Shown here: positions 1 through 11,753 of the stretch, piece after piece
How positions within the stretch are numbered: the stretch's first letter is position 1
Layout of the letters: every line of letters begins with the position of its first letter
From: Enchytraeus crypticus
Lineage: Eukaryota; Annelida; Clitellata; Enchytraeida; Enchytraeidae
NCBI GenBank assembly: GCA_905160935.1
Contig: CAJHZI010000684.1
Location: 356,501-420,500 of the forward strand
Reading direction: 5' to 3'
Length of the DNA stretch: 64,000 bases
Notes under the pieces: generated by a model
Told to the model about the DNA's origin: nothing
The model's database searches: none
The model's input: the letters and a program-made list of their open reading frames with translations, nothing else
Program-made: the position numbers and the translations under genes

Positions 1-55
1 TTCCACTGCTTTACTATGCCGCTCTCCTACAATGTCAGTGTCAAAGTACACATTC
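1..55 (-). CDS. WW gene exon 6, partial at window edge
   Basis: Phase 2 entry fits exon 5 (AA+G = Lys) and the frame stays open to base 1: NVYFDTDIVGERHSKAVE. Acceptor AAAATTGTCAG. Unrecognised; depends on frame and splice logic only. Confidence 0.5.
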
Positions 56-296
56 CTGACAATTTTACACTACGATTAGAATAACTAGAATTATTAGAGA
101 TATACGATACAAAGTTTTCTAACTTTTCTAAATAACAAAATAGTTTAAAAAGTTGAAACAGTTGCGAAACTTCTCATGTATTTTATTGAGATTGTACATT
201 ATTTAAAGTTGATCTATCTAGGCAGATCTATCTGTCTGTCAATTAATCTATTTTATCTAACTTTCTCATCTATAATTGCCTATTATAGGCAAGTAT

Positions 297-379
<83 letters not shown>

Positions 380-3300
380 TATATATATATATAATGGTTT
401 TTATATATAGGCAGCCTATATATAAATACCATGTTATTCAATATATAATACATTTTTCCTGCAAAGCCAGATTTTTACTATTAATCTGAGTTCTGCTTTA
501 AATGAGTAAATACATGTAAAAGTACATTGTAAAAACACTACGCTACTGACTACTCTTTAATTTACAGAGCATCAAATGAGCAATCAATATGTGTGGGGTT
601 CAAATCCTGGGCTCGCCCGTCACTGACATCGCCTTCGAGTGAGGAAACTGAGGTTATCATTAGCTTTTTTAGCTTTACCAATACAAATCAGAGCAAACCT
701 GTTTCTGAAGCCATCCCCTCTTGGTCACTGGGGCCTCATAGTTCCTCTTGGCGTCTGGAATTGATCCTGTCGATCTAAAACACCAATTTATTGAGAATTT
801 TATTAAGCGAAATAGATTTACTGCAAGATCCGACATTGTGCGTTCGAAAACCACTTGCTTTAAGTTACAACTTAAATTGAAGAATAAATCGTTGTGACGG
901 TAGCTCGAGTGTCCGAAAATGCAAATAATGAAAGTTTGTGAAAGAATATAATATTAAACCAAATGAAGCAATTCTCAGCATGGATGCTGGATGTAATCAT
1001 ACAAGCTTCAGTGAGCTACTTCTCATCAGCTAAGAGCAGCATTTTTTGCAAGTATTTGCAAAAAATAATTGTGAACTTAATTCATTCAAGCAAGTCTATA
1101 ATTGAAATAACTCAAATAGCCCAAAAAACTTAACTCAAATAACTCCACATTTCACACTCTGAAATGACGATTTCTTGGTGGCTTAAGTTTTGATTGCTTA
1201 GTTACATTTTTATAATAACTTTATACAAGAAATAGAACAATAAAATCTCATATAAATGCTAAATCATCATCATCGCCATAATCATCATCATCAACATCAT
1301 CATCATCATCATCTTCCCTTGCATCCCAGTTTAAATAAATCTATGGCACAAAAATTGACATAATATTATAATTAGCAAATAAATCTGTTGAATTAACTTA
1401 CTTTCTTCTACCGGACTTTCTCTTGGAACTCTGCAAAAATATCAACAAAAGTGCAACAATTATTGTAACAATAATTTTAAGCTAAGGCCCAAACAATTAT
1501 TTATTTAATAAATCACTAACAGGGCTATTTCACTCTTTGGAAAATAGACTACGTAACTTTTCTGAATTTAAGTTTCGTTTAACGTGTACTTAAAGAATTC
1601 ACAAATAAAACACCACAAAACTACCAACAAAATGCTATGAATCATTCCTTATAACCCACGGCGCTAATTCTTTAGGAATTTGAAATATTTTAAGTATTCG
1701 TTTACATTGTTATTATGTAATAGTTAATAGTACACACAAAATAACATAGTCATTACGCCTGTAATTCGAGTCTGTCGAGTTGACTTTAAGAGAAGCCTTT
1801 GCTACTAACCTTGATGTTAAAACACTAAAACATTGTAGAATATTTGCTCGCGCTTAACTAACATTTTCAACATTTTGAACTTAATAAGATCTCGATCTTC
1901 CACAAGAAGAGCAGTAAGAAAATATTGTCTGGTGACGAAAAAATCTGTTATAAGTTGAAAGCAGAGTCTCAGTGACGGTAGCTCGAGTGAGTCGAGTTGT
2001 ATTTAAGAGAAGTTGTGTGCTTCTGAACTATGATGTTAAACACACTACATCGTATCATTTATCACTATTTTAAGTTTCATATAGGATTAAATAGAAAGTC
2101 ACTCTTCCATTTAAATTGGAATTTACCCATTTACCGGTTTGATGATCATTTGGCTCGTGTGGGATTCGAACACACGGATTTCACAGCCAAAGGAATTCTT
2201 GTGCTTTTAAAGCTTTACAATACTTCCATAGCACCAACCAACCGAGCCATAGAGACATACAGAACATCTTAAGAGCTTTAATTAATGAAGAATTTGATTT
2301 AATTAATTAAATTAGTTTAACGTTTGTTTCCGTATAGCAGGTGTACTGTCAGAGCCCGGCCCTGCTCAGTTTCGAATCCCTAGACTCTCGCTTAACGGGT
2401 AGACGTTCTAACAACTATGCTAGACGACGGATAAGCCGGAATAGCAGAGATACTAACCGATCTGAGCAGTCTCCTAGAGCCCCTGGAACGATCCCCGGGT
2501 CCGTCGCTGGAAAAGGAAATAAAGATTAGAATATTAAATAGAAAAATAATTTGATTTTGAGAGATCCAAAAATTAAAATTAATCACTGCAAATCAAGGTT
2601 TCATGGTTTACTTCAATAAACGTGTTGCAGAATTAAATGATCGACACCGTCTCAAACTACCTTTTACTACATACAATAATTGTTACAACGAGTCAGCCTC
2701 TTCAATTTATTATATATTATAACCCCGAAACTGCCGAATCGCTGCCGAGAAGTGTTTCTTATTTAACTAGTCGCTACTTGAATTAACACCTTAATTTACT
2801 AACCAAAGGAGAGATTTAAAACACTTTCTACATTAATGCATATCTTCCACGATGGAACTTACGAAAATATTCACCTCAACTCATACAAGAGGAAACAGCT
2901 AATTTACTGTTAACTGGACCATGGTGACGGTAACTCGAGTGTGTCGAATTGTACTAAAGAGAGGCCTTGTGCTTCTGAACTTGACGCTAAACACACTTCG
3001 CAATAAATATTCCTGTACACAAAATATGCTAAAATCGTCTCTGAGTACAAAATACAATCCTTTCGATTGAAAAGTAAGCTCGCAGACCACAACTAAACTA
3101 GTTTTGTTAGGACGACATCAAATTATTCCATACTGACCGCTGAAAATTATTTTGCGTCTCTTCAAGCGGATCCGCAAATTGCACCTGAGCGGGACTCCGC
3201 GGATCTTCAAAGGTAGTGAGCTGATTGAAGTGACTGCAATAAACACAATTACAATTAATGGTTATATTTAATTATTATTATTATATTTAATAATTATTAT

Positions 3301-6300
3301 TATATTTAATTATTATTATTATATTTAATAATTATTATTATATTTAATTATTATTATTATATTTAATAATTATTATTTTATTTAATTATTATTATTATAT
3401 TTAATAATTAATATTTTATTTAATAACTTAAATAAGCACAAACAAGTGCAATTAATGTTTATATTTAATAATTACGCCGTAATTAATCTTTACGTGAGTT
3501 TCAGACTGTAGAAATTAGAAAATTAAGGAGAATAATTAATTATAATTAATTAAGTTATCATTATAAATTTATATACCAGCAAAAGTAACAATAGTAATAA
3601 TAGACACTATTAACACTGGTATCTGAACTTTAATGAATGAGTATTAATTAGTGATGGGGAGAACACTGGATTTGAACCCTACACCTATTTATCTGCATTT
3701 GAATAACTAGTCAACGAGCATTCAGCTCAGTCCACTGAACATTACATAGTACTCTCTCTTCCTCACTCTCTCATAGTGCACTGTCCAACGGCAGGCCCAT
3801 AGCATATAACTCTTCCAACCAATTATATCCTCGGCCTACCATAGCATATAACTCTTCCAACCAATTATATCCTCGGCCTACTATTTCATCTCTATATTGT
3901 AGAAAAAAGCAAATGTTAAAGTCAGTTTCCTCACTCGAGAGCCAGGATTTGAACCCCGCATATACTGATCTGCGGGCGAGAATCATACCGCTATCACCAC
4001 TGGCTCCAGCCAGTATACGAATACAGGACCCTAGTACTAGTATTGCATAAATAAATACTTCATACTATACTCACAAAGTAAAGCTATAAAACCAACATTG
4101 GTCACATTAATATTTGAGTGATTTATGCACTGCACGAGCAGACCTAACAGTGGATTCTGCAATGTTGTGTGCATGAGAAACAGCGGTAAGTCACGTGTTT
4201 ATTGTTTACAAATATCAACCACACAGCCCGAGGCAAAACACGATTTCTCTACTAAATCGTGTTCACAACACTAGGAAACTGCTAGCTAATGATTAACATG
4301 ATTAGCATGATTAACACGATTAACACGATGGACATGATTAACATGATTAGCATGATTAACACGATTAACACGATGGACATGATTAACATGATTAGCATGA
4401 TTAACACGATTAACACGATGGACATGATTAACATGATTAGCATGATTAACACGATTAACACGATGGACATGATTAACATGATTAGCATGATTAACACGAT
4501 TAACACGATGGACATGATTAACATGATTAGCATGATTAACACGATTAACACGATGGACATGATTAACATGATTAACGATTAGCATTAACACGATTAACAC
4601 GATTAACGTTAACACGATTAACACGATTAACACGTGATTAACATGATCAACACGATTAACATGATTAACGTGATTAACATAGTTAAAACAATCAACATAA
4701 TTAACAATACTAATTCCACTAATTACGCCCAGTTGTTTTCACCAGAACTAATAATTATTAGCCTAGTTTAAAGCTTGTTTCTCCATACCATATATGTACA
4801 AACTGTCATCGGTCGATAATCCACCTCTAAGTTTGCCATCGTTTACGAATGGAAGCAGTTTACTAGAAGTTTGAATCTCGTTTTGAGTCCAATAGCCTAG
4901 CAGACTAACTACAACCTACTGGTAGCTTTTAGCTAGCGGCTACTTCAGTTGCTGCATTAATAGCTAGCCGCTAATTCATTTGTTGTTTTTATAGCTAGCA
5001 GCTAATTCACATACTATACTTAAGGTATTTCTGTACTATAGGCAGTTTTACTTGTAATACTTGATGTATGATCACAGTTTTCTTCAATGATCAGGCACAC
5101 GTCTAAACCGCTTTAGATTCGACAAGCGCCCGAGATATACATGTAATACATGTAGAATACTCGAAGAAAAAAAACCAATATGAACAGGTCTGCATCAAGA
5201 CAGGCTCATTATGAATTCAGTGGGCATTCAGACAACACTGCCGTCAAAGATTGATCTTTTATCACTCGATAAGACGAGAAAATTTAGACAAATATCAATG
5301 TTTATAAAATGACCTTCCCTCGTATGAGACGCTGGTGCAACTGTTAAGCGTCTCGACCAAATTTTAAAGATTCAAATATAACCAATAACTGACAATTAGC
5401 CGCTTAATCTAGCTGTACACTAACTCCACATACTTCTAGCAGCTAATTCACAAACTTCTAGCAACTAATTCACATACTTCTAGCAACTAATTCACATATT
5501 TCTAGCAACTAATTTACATACTTCTAGCAACTAATTAACATACTTCTAGCAACTAATTCACATACTTCTAGCAACTAATTCACATACTTCTAGCAACTAA
5601 TTCACATACTTCTAGTAACTTCTAGCAACTAATTCACATAGTTCAAGTTTAACTTATGACTTCCAATCAGAAACTTAATCTAGTTGTACACTAACACCGC
5701 GCCGAGTTCGTCTAAGATTTGATTTAAACTTGACTTCCATCATTCCACTGATTTGATGTAAAATATATTTTGCCGATGATCGATAAAACTGGAATGGCCA
5801 TAGTCTGAGAAAACGCTCCCACTGTTTTCAAATGTGAACATGTACTAAATTACCGATATTTTAATTTAATTTATCGTCGATTTGAAGCATTGTCAAAATC
5901 AGAACAACAGCAAAACATCCCGACTCATTTTATAATAATTTACTCATCATCATCTTCCCTTAAATCCCAGCTTAACCAGAGTATAATAATTTATTAGTTG
6001 TTATTTATTTATTTATTTATTAGTTGTTATTTATTTATTTATTTATTAGTTGTTAATTATTTATTTATTTATTAGTTGTTAATTATTTATTAGTTGGAAT
6101 TTAGTTTGGGATTGACTATTAGGATGGCCTATCTCTCGCTCAACCTGTCGCAACACGTAGGCACGTAATCAGGCTACGTCAAGAAAGAGCAACGATAAGT
6201 TGCCTGTAGGCTAAGCCTGCAGGCTAGCCAGGCACTTGTATTGCCACTCGAAGGTCTAAATACACTTGTACGCCTGCCTACACAAGTCTATAGTATTAAG

Positions 6301-9300
6301 CTTAATTTAATCTTATATAACAGCAATGCTCCGGCATGGTTCTCATAAAATACATTAATCAATTTACCGCATTCAAGTTGAATTTGCTACTCTGAAATTT
6401 TTTAAACAAACAAATGTTCTGGAAGCTTCTAGCAAGGGTTTCTAATGTATGTAAATCTTCGTCGTCTTTCGTCGGCTAAACTGCCAGCCTCGAGGTTGTA
6501 TTAAAATAGCCGTATAATCACTTGTACTGATTTATTACTGACTGCATTAATTTCATCACTAAACATTCTCGTCTAATAAGCTGCAAATAACAGGAGGCCT
6601 GGTATCAATCAATCAATCAAAAATAATTTAACGTCCGGTTCCTCGCCATAAGGCAATGTCAGGGACGTCTCTTGCAGACTCTGCACAAACAGGCGCCAAA
6701 ACACCACACGATGACGACTGAGTACCAAAGACCACAAGAGACTATATAAACGACAAAAAAAACTTTACTACTTTGCAACCAGGGCAGATTAGTAATAGCT
6801 CTCCATCATCTTGCGGTTTTTATTGAACCCTGCCATCACTCGTCTTCCTAAGTGGTAGCCCATCCAAGTACTAACCCACTCAGATTAGCTTAATTTCATC
6901 TACAAAGCGCATGCTCTTACCAATGCGCTATACCTCTCCCCGAACGCTTGATTGATTACCGCTGGACTATATGCCACATGTATTTTTATAAAGACCTATA
7001 AAGAGATCGATCTATCGATTGATTAAATTCCAGACAGACAGATCTTATGTACGTACCTACGATAAATTACAATCTGTGTGCCTATGTTACAAGCCTTTAT
7101 ATTTCAAGTAGGCACACTAATCGACAGCCTATAATAGCCCACTTGATAGGCTTCAAGCTGCCCATCATATTGGTCCTTCAATCAGGTCATATTTCTATGA
7201 CGAGGTCTATAAAACATCTCAACTCTGACACTGAGTTAGTTTTACAGACGCATCGCAAGTGGCTCGCTCAACAAGATCAGACGGTTCAATCAAACGTCAC
7301 ACACCTACTCACGTATTCCAAATATACTGAAGATCCTCTTTAACGTTTTAAAATAGTACACCTTTCAAAAAAAAATTCCACTTATATTTAATACTAATGA
7401 ACTAAATAGTCGGATTAGACAAAGAAACGCACGAAGGACTGCAAGAGGGTACCATTTAATGTTATATAGTTCTCAGGTCAAAATGCCTAAAATCATCTAA
7501 GCTAAAGCTGCAATACTTATGCTAGATGATTTTATGAATAGTGGAAAGCACCCAACTATGTTGTTGTTGTTGTCTTTATTGTTGATGTAGCAAGGAGGTT
7601 TCAATAAAAATCAATCTAACGTCATCAAAGTCTCGATGATTGCTGCACAATATAGAGTCAAATCTAAAATAACTAAAGTTTTTCTTGAACAGCAAGTTAT
7701 AAACGGCATATCTGATCGAATTAGTATTACGATAACATAAAACCCGACAACAAAATCTATTTAAAGAAAGTAAAAACAATCAGAGATCTCTACTCTTTTG
7801 TGCTCTATTTCTCAACCCAAGTCATCCAAGCAGCTGCTTCTAATAGAAGCAGTGGGCATTTCAAATTTATGTCTTAGGCACCTAGGATAGCGAATGATAT
7901 GCAACATATACAAAAGCTAAAGCTAAAGCTAAGGTTAACGTCAGTTTCCTTATTCAAGAGCGATGTCAGTGACGGGCGAGCCTAGGATTTGAACCCCGCA
8001 CCTACTGATCCGCCGTCGAGTATCTTACCGACGTCGCCACTGGCTCCAGCCAACGTCAATACATTGCCTATGTTTCTAAGTCATTTAATCTAATAATAAT
8101 CTCATGGATTCTATAGAATTGCCGTAAGCTGGACAAGCCAGTAATACGTGTATGTATGGGATAATCCGAATACTCGCTTCATATTCACACAACCGACTTA
8201 GCAAATAATTATAATCATAAACTGAAAAGTACATACTCTATGAAGTATTTCCTGCCGTCCAGAGAATAGTTTACTTCCCACGTAGGAGGCAAATCTGTTG
8301 ATCAATTCAGACAATTTATTGTATTAGAGATAATAAAGAGATAAAGAGAGATAGTAGAGAGATAATAGAGAGATAATAGAGAGATAATAGAGAGATAATA
8401 GAGAGATAATAGAGAGATAATATAGAGATAATAGAGAGATAATAGAGAGATAATATAGAGATAGTAGAGAGATAATAGAGAGATAATAGAGAGATAGTAG
8501 AGAGATAATAGAGATAATAGAGAGATAATAGAGAGATAATATAGAGATAGTAGAGAGATAATAGAGAGATAATAGAGAGATAATAGAGAGATAATAGAGA
8601 GATAATAGAGAGATAATAGAGAGATAATATAGAGATAATAGAGAGATAATAGAGAGATAATATAGAGATAGTAGAGAGATAATAGAGAGATAATAGAGAG
8701 ATAGTAGAGAGATAATAGAGATAATAGAGAGATAATAGAGAGATAATATAGAGATAGTAGAGAGATAATAGAGAGATAATAGAGAGATAATAGAGAGATA
8801 GTAGAGAGATAATAGAGAGATAGTAGAGAGATAATAGAGAGATAATAGAGAGATAATAGAGAGATAATATAGAGATAGTAGAGAGATAATAGAGAGATAA
8901 TAGAGAGATAATAGAGAGATAGTAGAGAGATAGTAGAGAGATAATAGAGAGATAATAGAGAGATAATAGAGAGATAATATAGAGATAGTAGAGAGATAAT
9001 AGAGAGATAATAGAGAGATAATAGAGAGATAATATAGAGATAATAGGGAGATAATAGAGAGATAATAGGGAGATAATAGAGAGATAGTAGAGAGATAATA
9101 GAGAGATAAAATAGCAATAATAATATAAATATTAGACCTACCGTTTGAGAAAATATTAGAACACATCGACTACAAGACAACCTTCCATGCAAGCAGGATA
9201 CGTATACAGCAGAAGATGAAATGTGGTAAGAATATTTACAAATCGATCCAATAGTACAAATGAGACTGTTAATTCTCAAGTTTCTGAATTTTGTTTATTT

Positions 9301-11285
9301 ACTTTTGCATATGAGATACCCATAGGTACCAGGCTATTATAGGGATTGCAATAATTTTAACATATACATTAATAACGGAATAAAGGTCAACGTCAGAGAG
9401 GGCAATCGATTGGTGAGCGCCTAGGCTCCAGAAATTGCTACAAAATTTAAACGAATGGAAAATCTTCAAAAGTCTTTAGGATTGGAGAAGGTCTATTCGT
9501 ATCTCGACCCTAGTTAAACAGGGATTTAAGGGAATAAGATGATGATGATGATATTAGTAACGGAATAATTGACAGAGTGAACCTGGTGATGTGAAATGTC
9601 CAGTCTGCAGTGGTCTGTTCCATACTGGATGCAGCCAAGTTGTGCTGCGTCGTTCTTCGCTAAAACACAACGAACAATTATTAAGTATTCTCTATTTCAC
9701 AACACAAAGATTAAGTGAAATTTGCCATTAGAGGCGCGCAATGCAGTGCGCATCTATTCTGAAAAGATTTATCTAACAGATCTTAGGCAGAAAAGTTCTG
9801 ATACACATTCTATATGCAGTGAAATATATAATGTCATGAGCATTTAACTGGAAGTGCATGCCTGATATATCCTGATTTATCAGAAGTTTTTGATAGTGTT
9901 GACCACAGCATCATTCTTGCATGTTGTTTTCTAGGTTGTTATTCGACTAAGCTCATTTTCATAAATACCAAGAAGACAAACCAACAAACCATCTGTGTTT
10001 CTAAAAAACAATTTGACCACACAGTCATAGTCACCAACCAATCAAATTTCGGTCACTAATCACACATAACTTATGTCCGAGATCCTGCTCAATGAGAACA
10101 GCTGATGCTAGTTATAGACGTTTTATAAAAACTGTTTAATTTGAAAAATCACCCTATATATTTTTTCATTTGTTGGAGGCGTCACTGTGCAACAATAAAC
10201 TTGATTGTTTTGCAGAAGGCAACTGCAATGTAACATATCCTTGAAATGTAGTATATCCCCTCTAGATATTCTATCTAGACATATATTAAATGTCAATTAA
10301 ATATATTTATCATCATTTGATAAGTAAAACTTTGAAAGATCACTTGTGTAATGTTTTTAATACAATTCTGTTAATAAATGAAGAAATACATAATAGACAT
10401 ATGCAAATATATTGTGCATTGCCAGCCGTCAATATAAGCACACACCCCTGCCCACTCTCACACCACTTCTCCACTAAGCTTTGTTTAATAAGTGGGCAGA
10501 GCTACCACTTCATATTATAAAAGGTCAATAAGAATTACACGCAAGAGATTATAGGTTCAATATTAACTACTTTAGAATTTTTCTAGAAATGTGACATGGA
10601 AACTGTTAAAGCAAAGTCAATATAAAATTTGAAAGAGTTCAATTATAAAATTTATTCACTAGATCCCAACCCTAGTTAAACAGAGATTCAAGGGAACATG
10701 ATGATGATGATGATGAAGATGATGATGATGATGATGAAGATGCATTAATTATCCAAGCCCATCTTAGTTGCAAACAAAGTAAACACACGCACTATAGTGA
10801 AATGATCAACTATGTTGATATTTATTACTTTTAATACCGCATGTTTAAACCGTTAGACAATTTTAGTTTATTTTTCGTGTATCCAGTCCAGTGAATGTCC
10901 GAGATTTTACTCTCAGTTCAGCGCGGCTGGGATTCGAACCCATGAGGGTTAAATTCACCTTAGGATCTGTCATTTAAAACTTCATGACGTTACCCCTACG
11001 CTATTAAGACATTCTAAAGCAAAGTGTAAATGCTCAGGTATTTTTCAACAAGTACTTTGTTGAACTGCAGCGAATTATTAAGCAGTATAGCCTACTAAGA
11101 GTTCCTAAATTCCATAAATTACCAAAATTATTAGTGGAAGAGGAGCAATTTAGCTGCTGAGATTTCACAATATTTATCATTTAATGACGTAAGTCTACTT
11201 ACTCGATGAAGTAAATTCTTCCATCATCGGTCACAGCGTAACTCCATGGAGAGGGAAGGGGTGTCTTCAGCAAATTCTCTGCCAT
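1..11285 (-). CDS. Tandem WW-domain protein, PLEKHA5/7-like, 5' part (6 exons, runs off left edge)
   Basis: Whole-gene entry; exons listed separately. Spliced on the minus strand, all junctions GT-AG with consistent phases. The protein begins MAENLLKTPLPSPWSYAVTD. WW1 spans residues about 9-41 with STTWLHPV, the ending typical of PLEKHA5/6/7. WW2 spans about 55-84 (LPPTWEVNYSLDGRKYFID, then TTFEDPR). After it come a basic stretch (SSKRKSGRRK) and NVYFDTDIVGERHSKAVE at the window edge, which I do not recognise. WW domains bind proline-rich ligands. In PLEKHA proteins a PH domain follows, but none is visible here, so the family name is tentative. The start lies 6.7 kb from the MADD start in divergent orientation. 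Confidence 0.75.
296..392. repeat. (TA)n microsatellite
   Basis: About 95 bases of near-pure TA with one TGTA interruption. Confidence 0.95.
580..675 (+). mobile_element. SINE A copy (tRNA-derived)
   Basis: Defining family: head GGAGCCAGTGGCGATGTCGG, pol III B-box GGTTCAAATCC, then CGCCCGTCACTGACATCGC and a tail GAAACTGACGTTAACATTAG. This copy starts inside the head. Confidence 0.8.
1264..1340 (-). mobile_element. SINE C 3' tail with GAT repeat
   Basis: CATCATCATCTTCCCTTGCATCCCAGTT: the reversed SINE C end plus expanded (ATC)n. Confidence 0.65.
1402..1430 (-). CDS. WW gene exon 5 (29-nt basic exon)
   Basis: Phase 0 in, 2 out: SSKRKSGRR plus AA. Acceptor ATATTTTTGCAG and donor GAAA|GTAAGT are strong. 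Resembles in position the SSK/KK basic linker of PLEKHA proteins, but too short to identify. Confidence 0.6.
2152..2248 (-). repeat. tRNA-like sequence, probably SINE head or pseudogene
   Basis: Minus strand opens GGCTCGGTTGGTTGGTGC and closes TTCGAATCCCACACGAGCC; GGCTCG pairs with CGAGCC and there is a good B-box. The span is 97 nt, too long between the boxes for a clean cloverleaf. Confidence 0.45.
2365..2435 (-). repeat. tRNA-like sequence, probably SINE-derived
   Basis: GTCTAGCATAGTTGTTAGAA (A-box-like) and GGGATTCGAAAC (B-box) on the minus strand; no clean acceptor stem. Confidence 0.45.
3185..3233 (-). CDS. WW gene exon 4 (WW2 end)
   Basis: Phase 2 in, 0 out: DHFNQLTTFEDPRSPAQ. Completes WW2 with F/E-DPR. 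Acceptor GTGTTTATTGCAG, donor CTCAG|GTGCAA. An AT array starts about 12 bases upstream of the acceptor on this strand. Confidence 0.86.
3245..3425. repeat. AT array, TTATTATTATATTTAATAA, at WW exon 4 acceptor
   Basis: About nine alternating units (ATTATTATTATATTTAATAA / TTATTATTATATTTAATTA) beginning 12 bases upstream of exon 4 on the minus strand. Confidence 0.88.
3755..3880 (-). mobile_element. Diverged LINE 3' end with internal duplication
   Basis: GTGCACTGTCCAACGGCAGGCCC resembles the tail, followed by two tandem copies of a 44-base unit (CATAGCATATAACTCTTCCA). Confidence 0.5.
3909..4011 (-). mobile_element. SINE A copy, internally deleted
   Basis: Has the B-box region and the full head, but lacks about 15 bases around the CACTGACATCGC segment. 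Confidence 0.8.
4288..4680. repeat. 45-bp higher-order repeat of five 9-mers
   Basis: Six near-perfect 45-base units, each five 9-mers of type AYGATTARC ending in ACGATGGAC, then a degraded fringe to about 4680. Confidence 0.93.
5430..5645. repeat. 22-bp array, ACTTCTAGCAACTAATTCAC
   Basis: About nine copies; a related TAGCTAGCNGCTAATTCA motif occurs upstream at 4930-5010. Confidence 0.88.
5943..5978 (-). mobile_element. SINE C 3' tail fragment
   Basis: TCATCATCTTCCCTTAAATC then CCAGCTTAA. Confidence 0.6.
5990..6095. repeat. TTAGTTGTTATTTATTTATT repeat
   Basis: Four imperfect copies of a roughly 25-base unit. Confidence 0.8.
6605..6955 (-). mobile_element. SINE D, full length, tRNA-like plus 5S rRNA-like head
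   Basis: Reading on the minus strand: head GAGAGGTATAGCGCATTGGT (tRNA A-box-like), then a block GTTAGTACTTGGATGGGCTA matching the 3' half of 5S rRNA, a unique body, and tail TGGCGAGGAACCGGACGTTA ending in (TTGA)n. Only full copy in the window. Confidence 0.82.
7914..8052 (-). mobile_element. SINE A copy, near full length
   Basis: Tail ends in four AAGCTA units, so the 3' end is a short hexamer repeat. Confidence 0.85.
8237..8294 (-). CDS. WW gene exon 3 (WW2 first half)
   Basis: Phase 1 in, 2 out: DLPPTWEVNYSLDGRKYFI. Acceptor TTGATCAACAG, donor ATAGA|GTATGT. A 785-bp array lies about 40 bases upstream on this strand. Confidence 0.88.
8325..9110. repeat. 11-bp array AGATAATAGAG, about 785 bp
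   Basis: About 71 copies with AGATAGTAGAG and AGATAATATAG variants in recurring blocks. On the minus strand it is a pyrimidine-rich tract upstream of WW exon 3. Long repeat reading frames across it are not genes. Confidence 0.95.
9384..9553 (+). mobile_element. SINE C copy, 5' truncated
   Basis: Defining family, up to about 300 bp: head CCGTGTTGTGTCCGGGTTGT, body GAAAGGGCATTCGGTTGGTG and GCTCCAGAAATTGCTACAAA, end TTCGTATCCCGACCCTAGTT then AAACTGGGATTCAAGGGAAG and (GAT)n. No clear tRNA boxes seen, so its origin is unknown. Confidence 0.78.
9583..9659 (-). CDS. WW gene exon 2 (WW1 second half)
   Basis: Phase 2 in, 1 out: DEERRSTTWLHPVWNRPLQT then GHFTSP. Holds the second conserved Trp and Pro of WW1. 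Acceptor GTGTTTTAG, donor CCAG|GTTCAC. Confidence 0.85.
9868..9921 (+). mobile_element. LINE reverse-transcriptase scrap
   Basis: The reading frame gives YPDLSEVFDSVDHSIILA, the conserved RT motif D-LSKAFD-VDH of non-LTR elements. No longer open frame around it; a decayed remnant in intron 1 of the WW gene. Confidence 0.6.
10662..10742 (+). mobile_element. SINE C 3' end with GAT repeat
   Basis: CAACCCTAGTTAAACAGAG then about 50 bases of GATGAT/GAAGAT. Confidence 0.75.
10781..11015 (-). mobile_element. SINE B copy (tRNA-derived), full length
   Basis: Defining family, about 235 bp: head TCTTAATAGCGTAGGGGTAA (A-box-like), B-box GGGTTCGAATCCCAG, then GCGCTGATCTGAGAGTAAAA, TCGGACATTCACTGGACTGG and tail GATATCAACATAGTTGATCA. 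Here reversed, just left of WW exon 1. Confidence 0.85.
11203..11285 (-). CDS. WW gene exon 1 (start codon, WW1 first half)
   Basis: 27 codons plus two bases: MAENLLKTPLPSPWSYAVTD then DGRIYFI. The first WW tryptophan is in SPWSYAV. Donor ATCGA|GTAAGT on the minus strand is strong. Confidence 0.82.
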
Positions 11286-11587
11286 GTTTCGTTTCTTAAC
11301 TAAGATGAAAACTTAAAAATTGTAATCCAATAGACAGATAAATTATAGTACCATCGAAAACTGCGATTTCATATAAAATCTTCGGATTATTTACTCTAAT
11401 CTAGTAGATTATTTTGTGCACTAACAAACACGTAATCCAGTTCAGAACAGATCACAAGTAAATCTAAATAAGTATAACGTTAATCTACAGGCATTAGTGC
11501 TGGGGTAGCGGCATGAAACGTTATAGCTTATAATACGCACAGCTGCAATAGATGAGAATTCATATTTTCAAATGATACAATTCGTAA

Positions 11588-11590
11588 TTC

Positions 11591-11673
<83 letters not shown>

Positions 11674-11690
11674 CTGTATATCTATTAATA

Positions 11691-11748
<58 letters not shown>
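11588..11748. repeat. (TA)n microsatellite
   Basis: Near-pure TA in two blocks separated by ACTGTATATCTATTAATATC. Confidence 0.93.

Positions 11749-11753
<5 letters not shown>

Larger units (their letters stand above)
890..3005. repeat. Cluster of four short dispersed repeats (family G)
   Basis: GTGACGGTAGCTCGAGTG-like sequence followed by GTCGAGTTGTATTTAAGAGA and TTCTGAACTTGATGTTAAAC occurs at about 893-925, 1760-1835, 1972-2050 and 2925-3005. Between them lie tRNA-like stretches (2152-2248, 2365-2435). Confidence 0.6.

Noticed and set aside
7250-7262. 13-nt minus-strand microexon that would complete WW2
   Set aside because: Exon 4 with the acceptor at 3234 already supplies D-H-F-N-Q in phase with better splice signals.
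8302-9279. Long leucine/serine/isoleucine/tyrosine-rich reading frames
   Set aside because: Translation of the 11-bp array; same periodic pattern in two frames, no coding signs.
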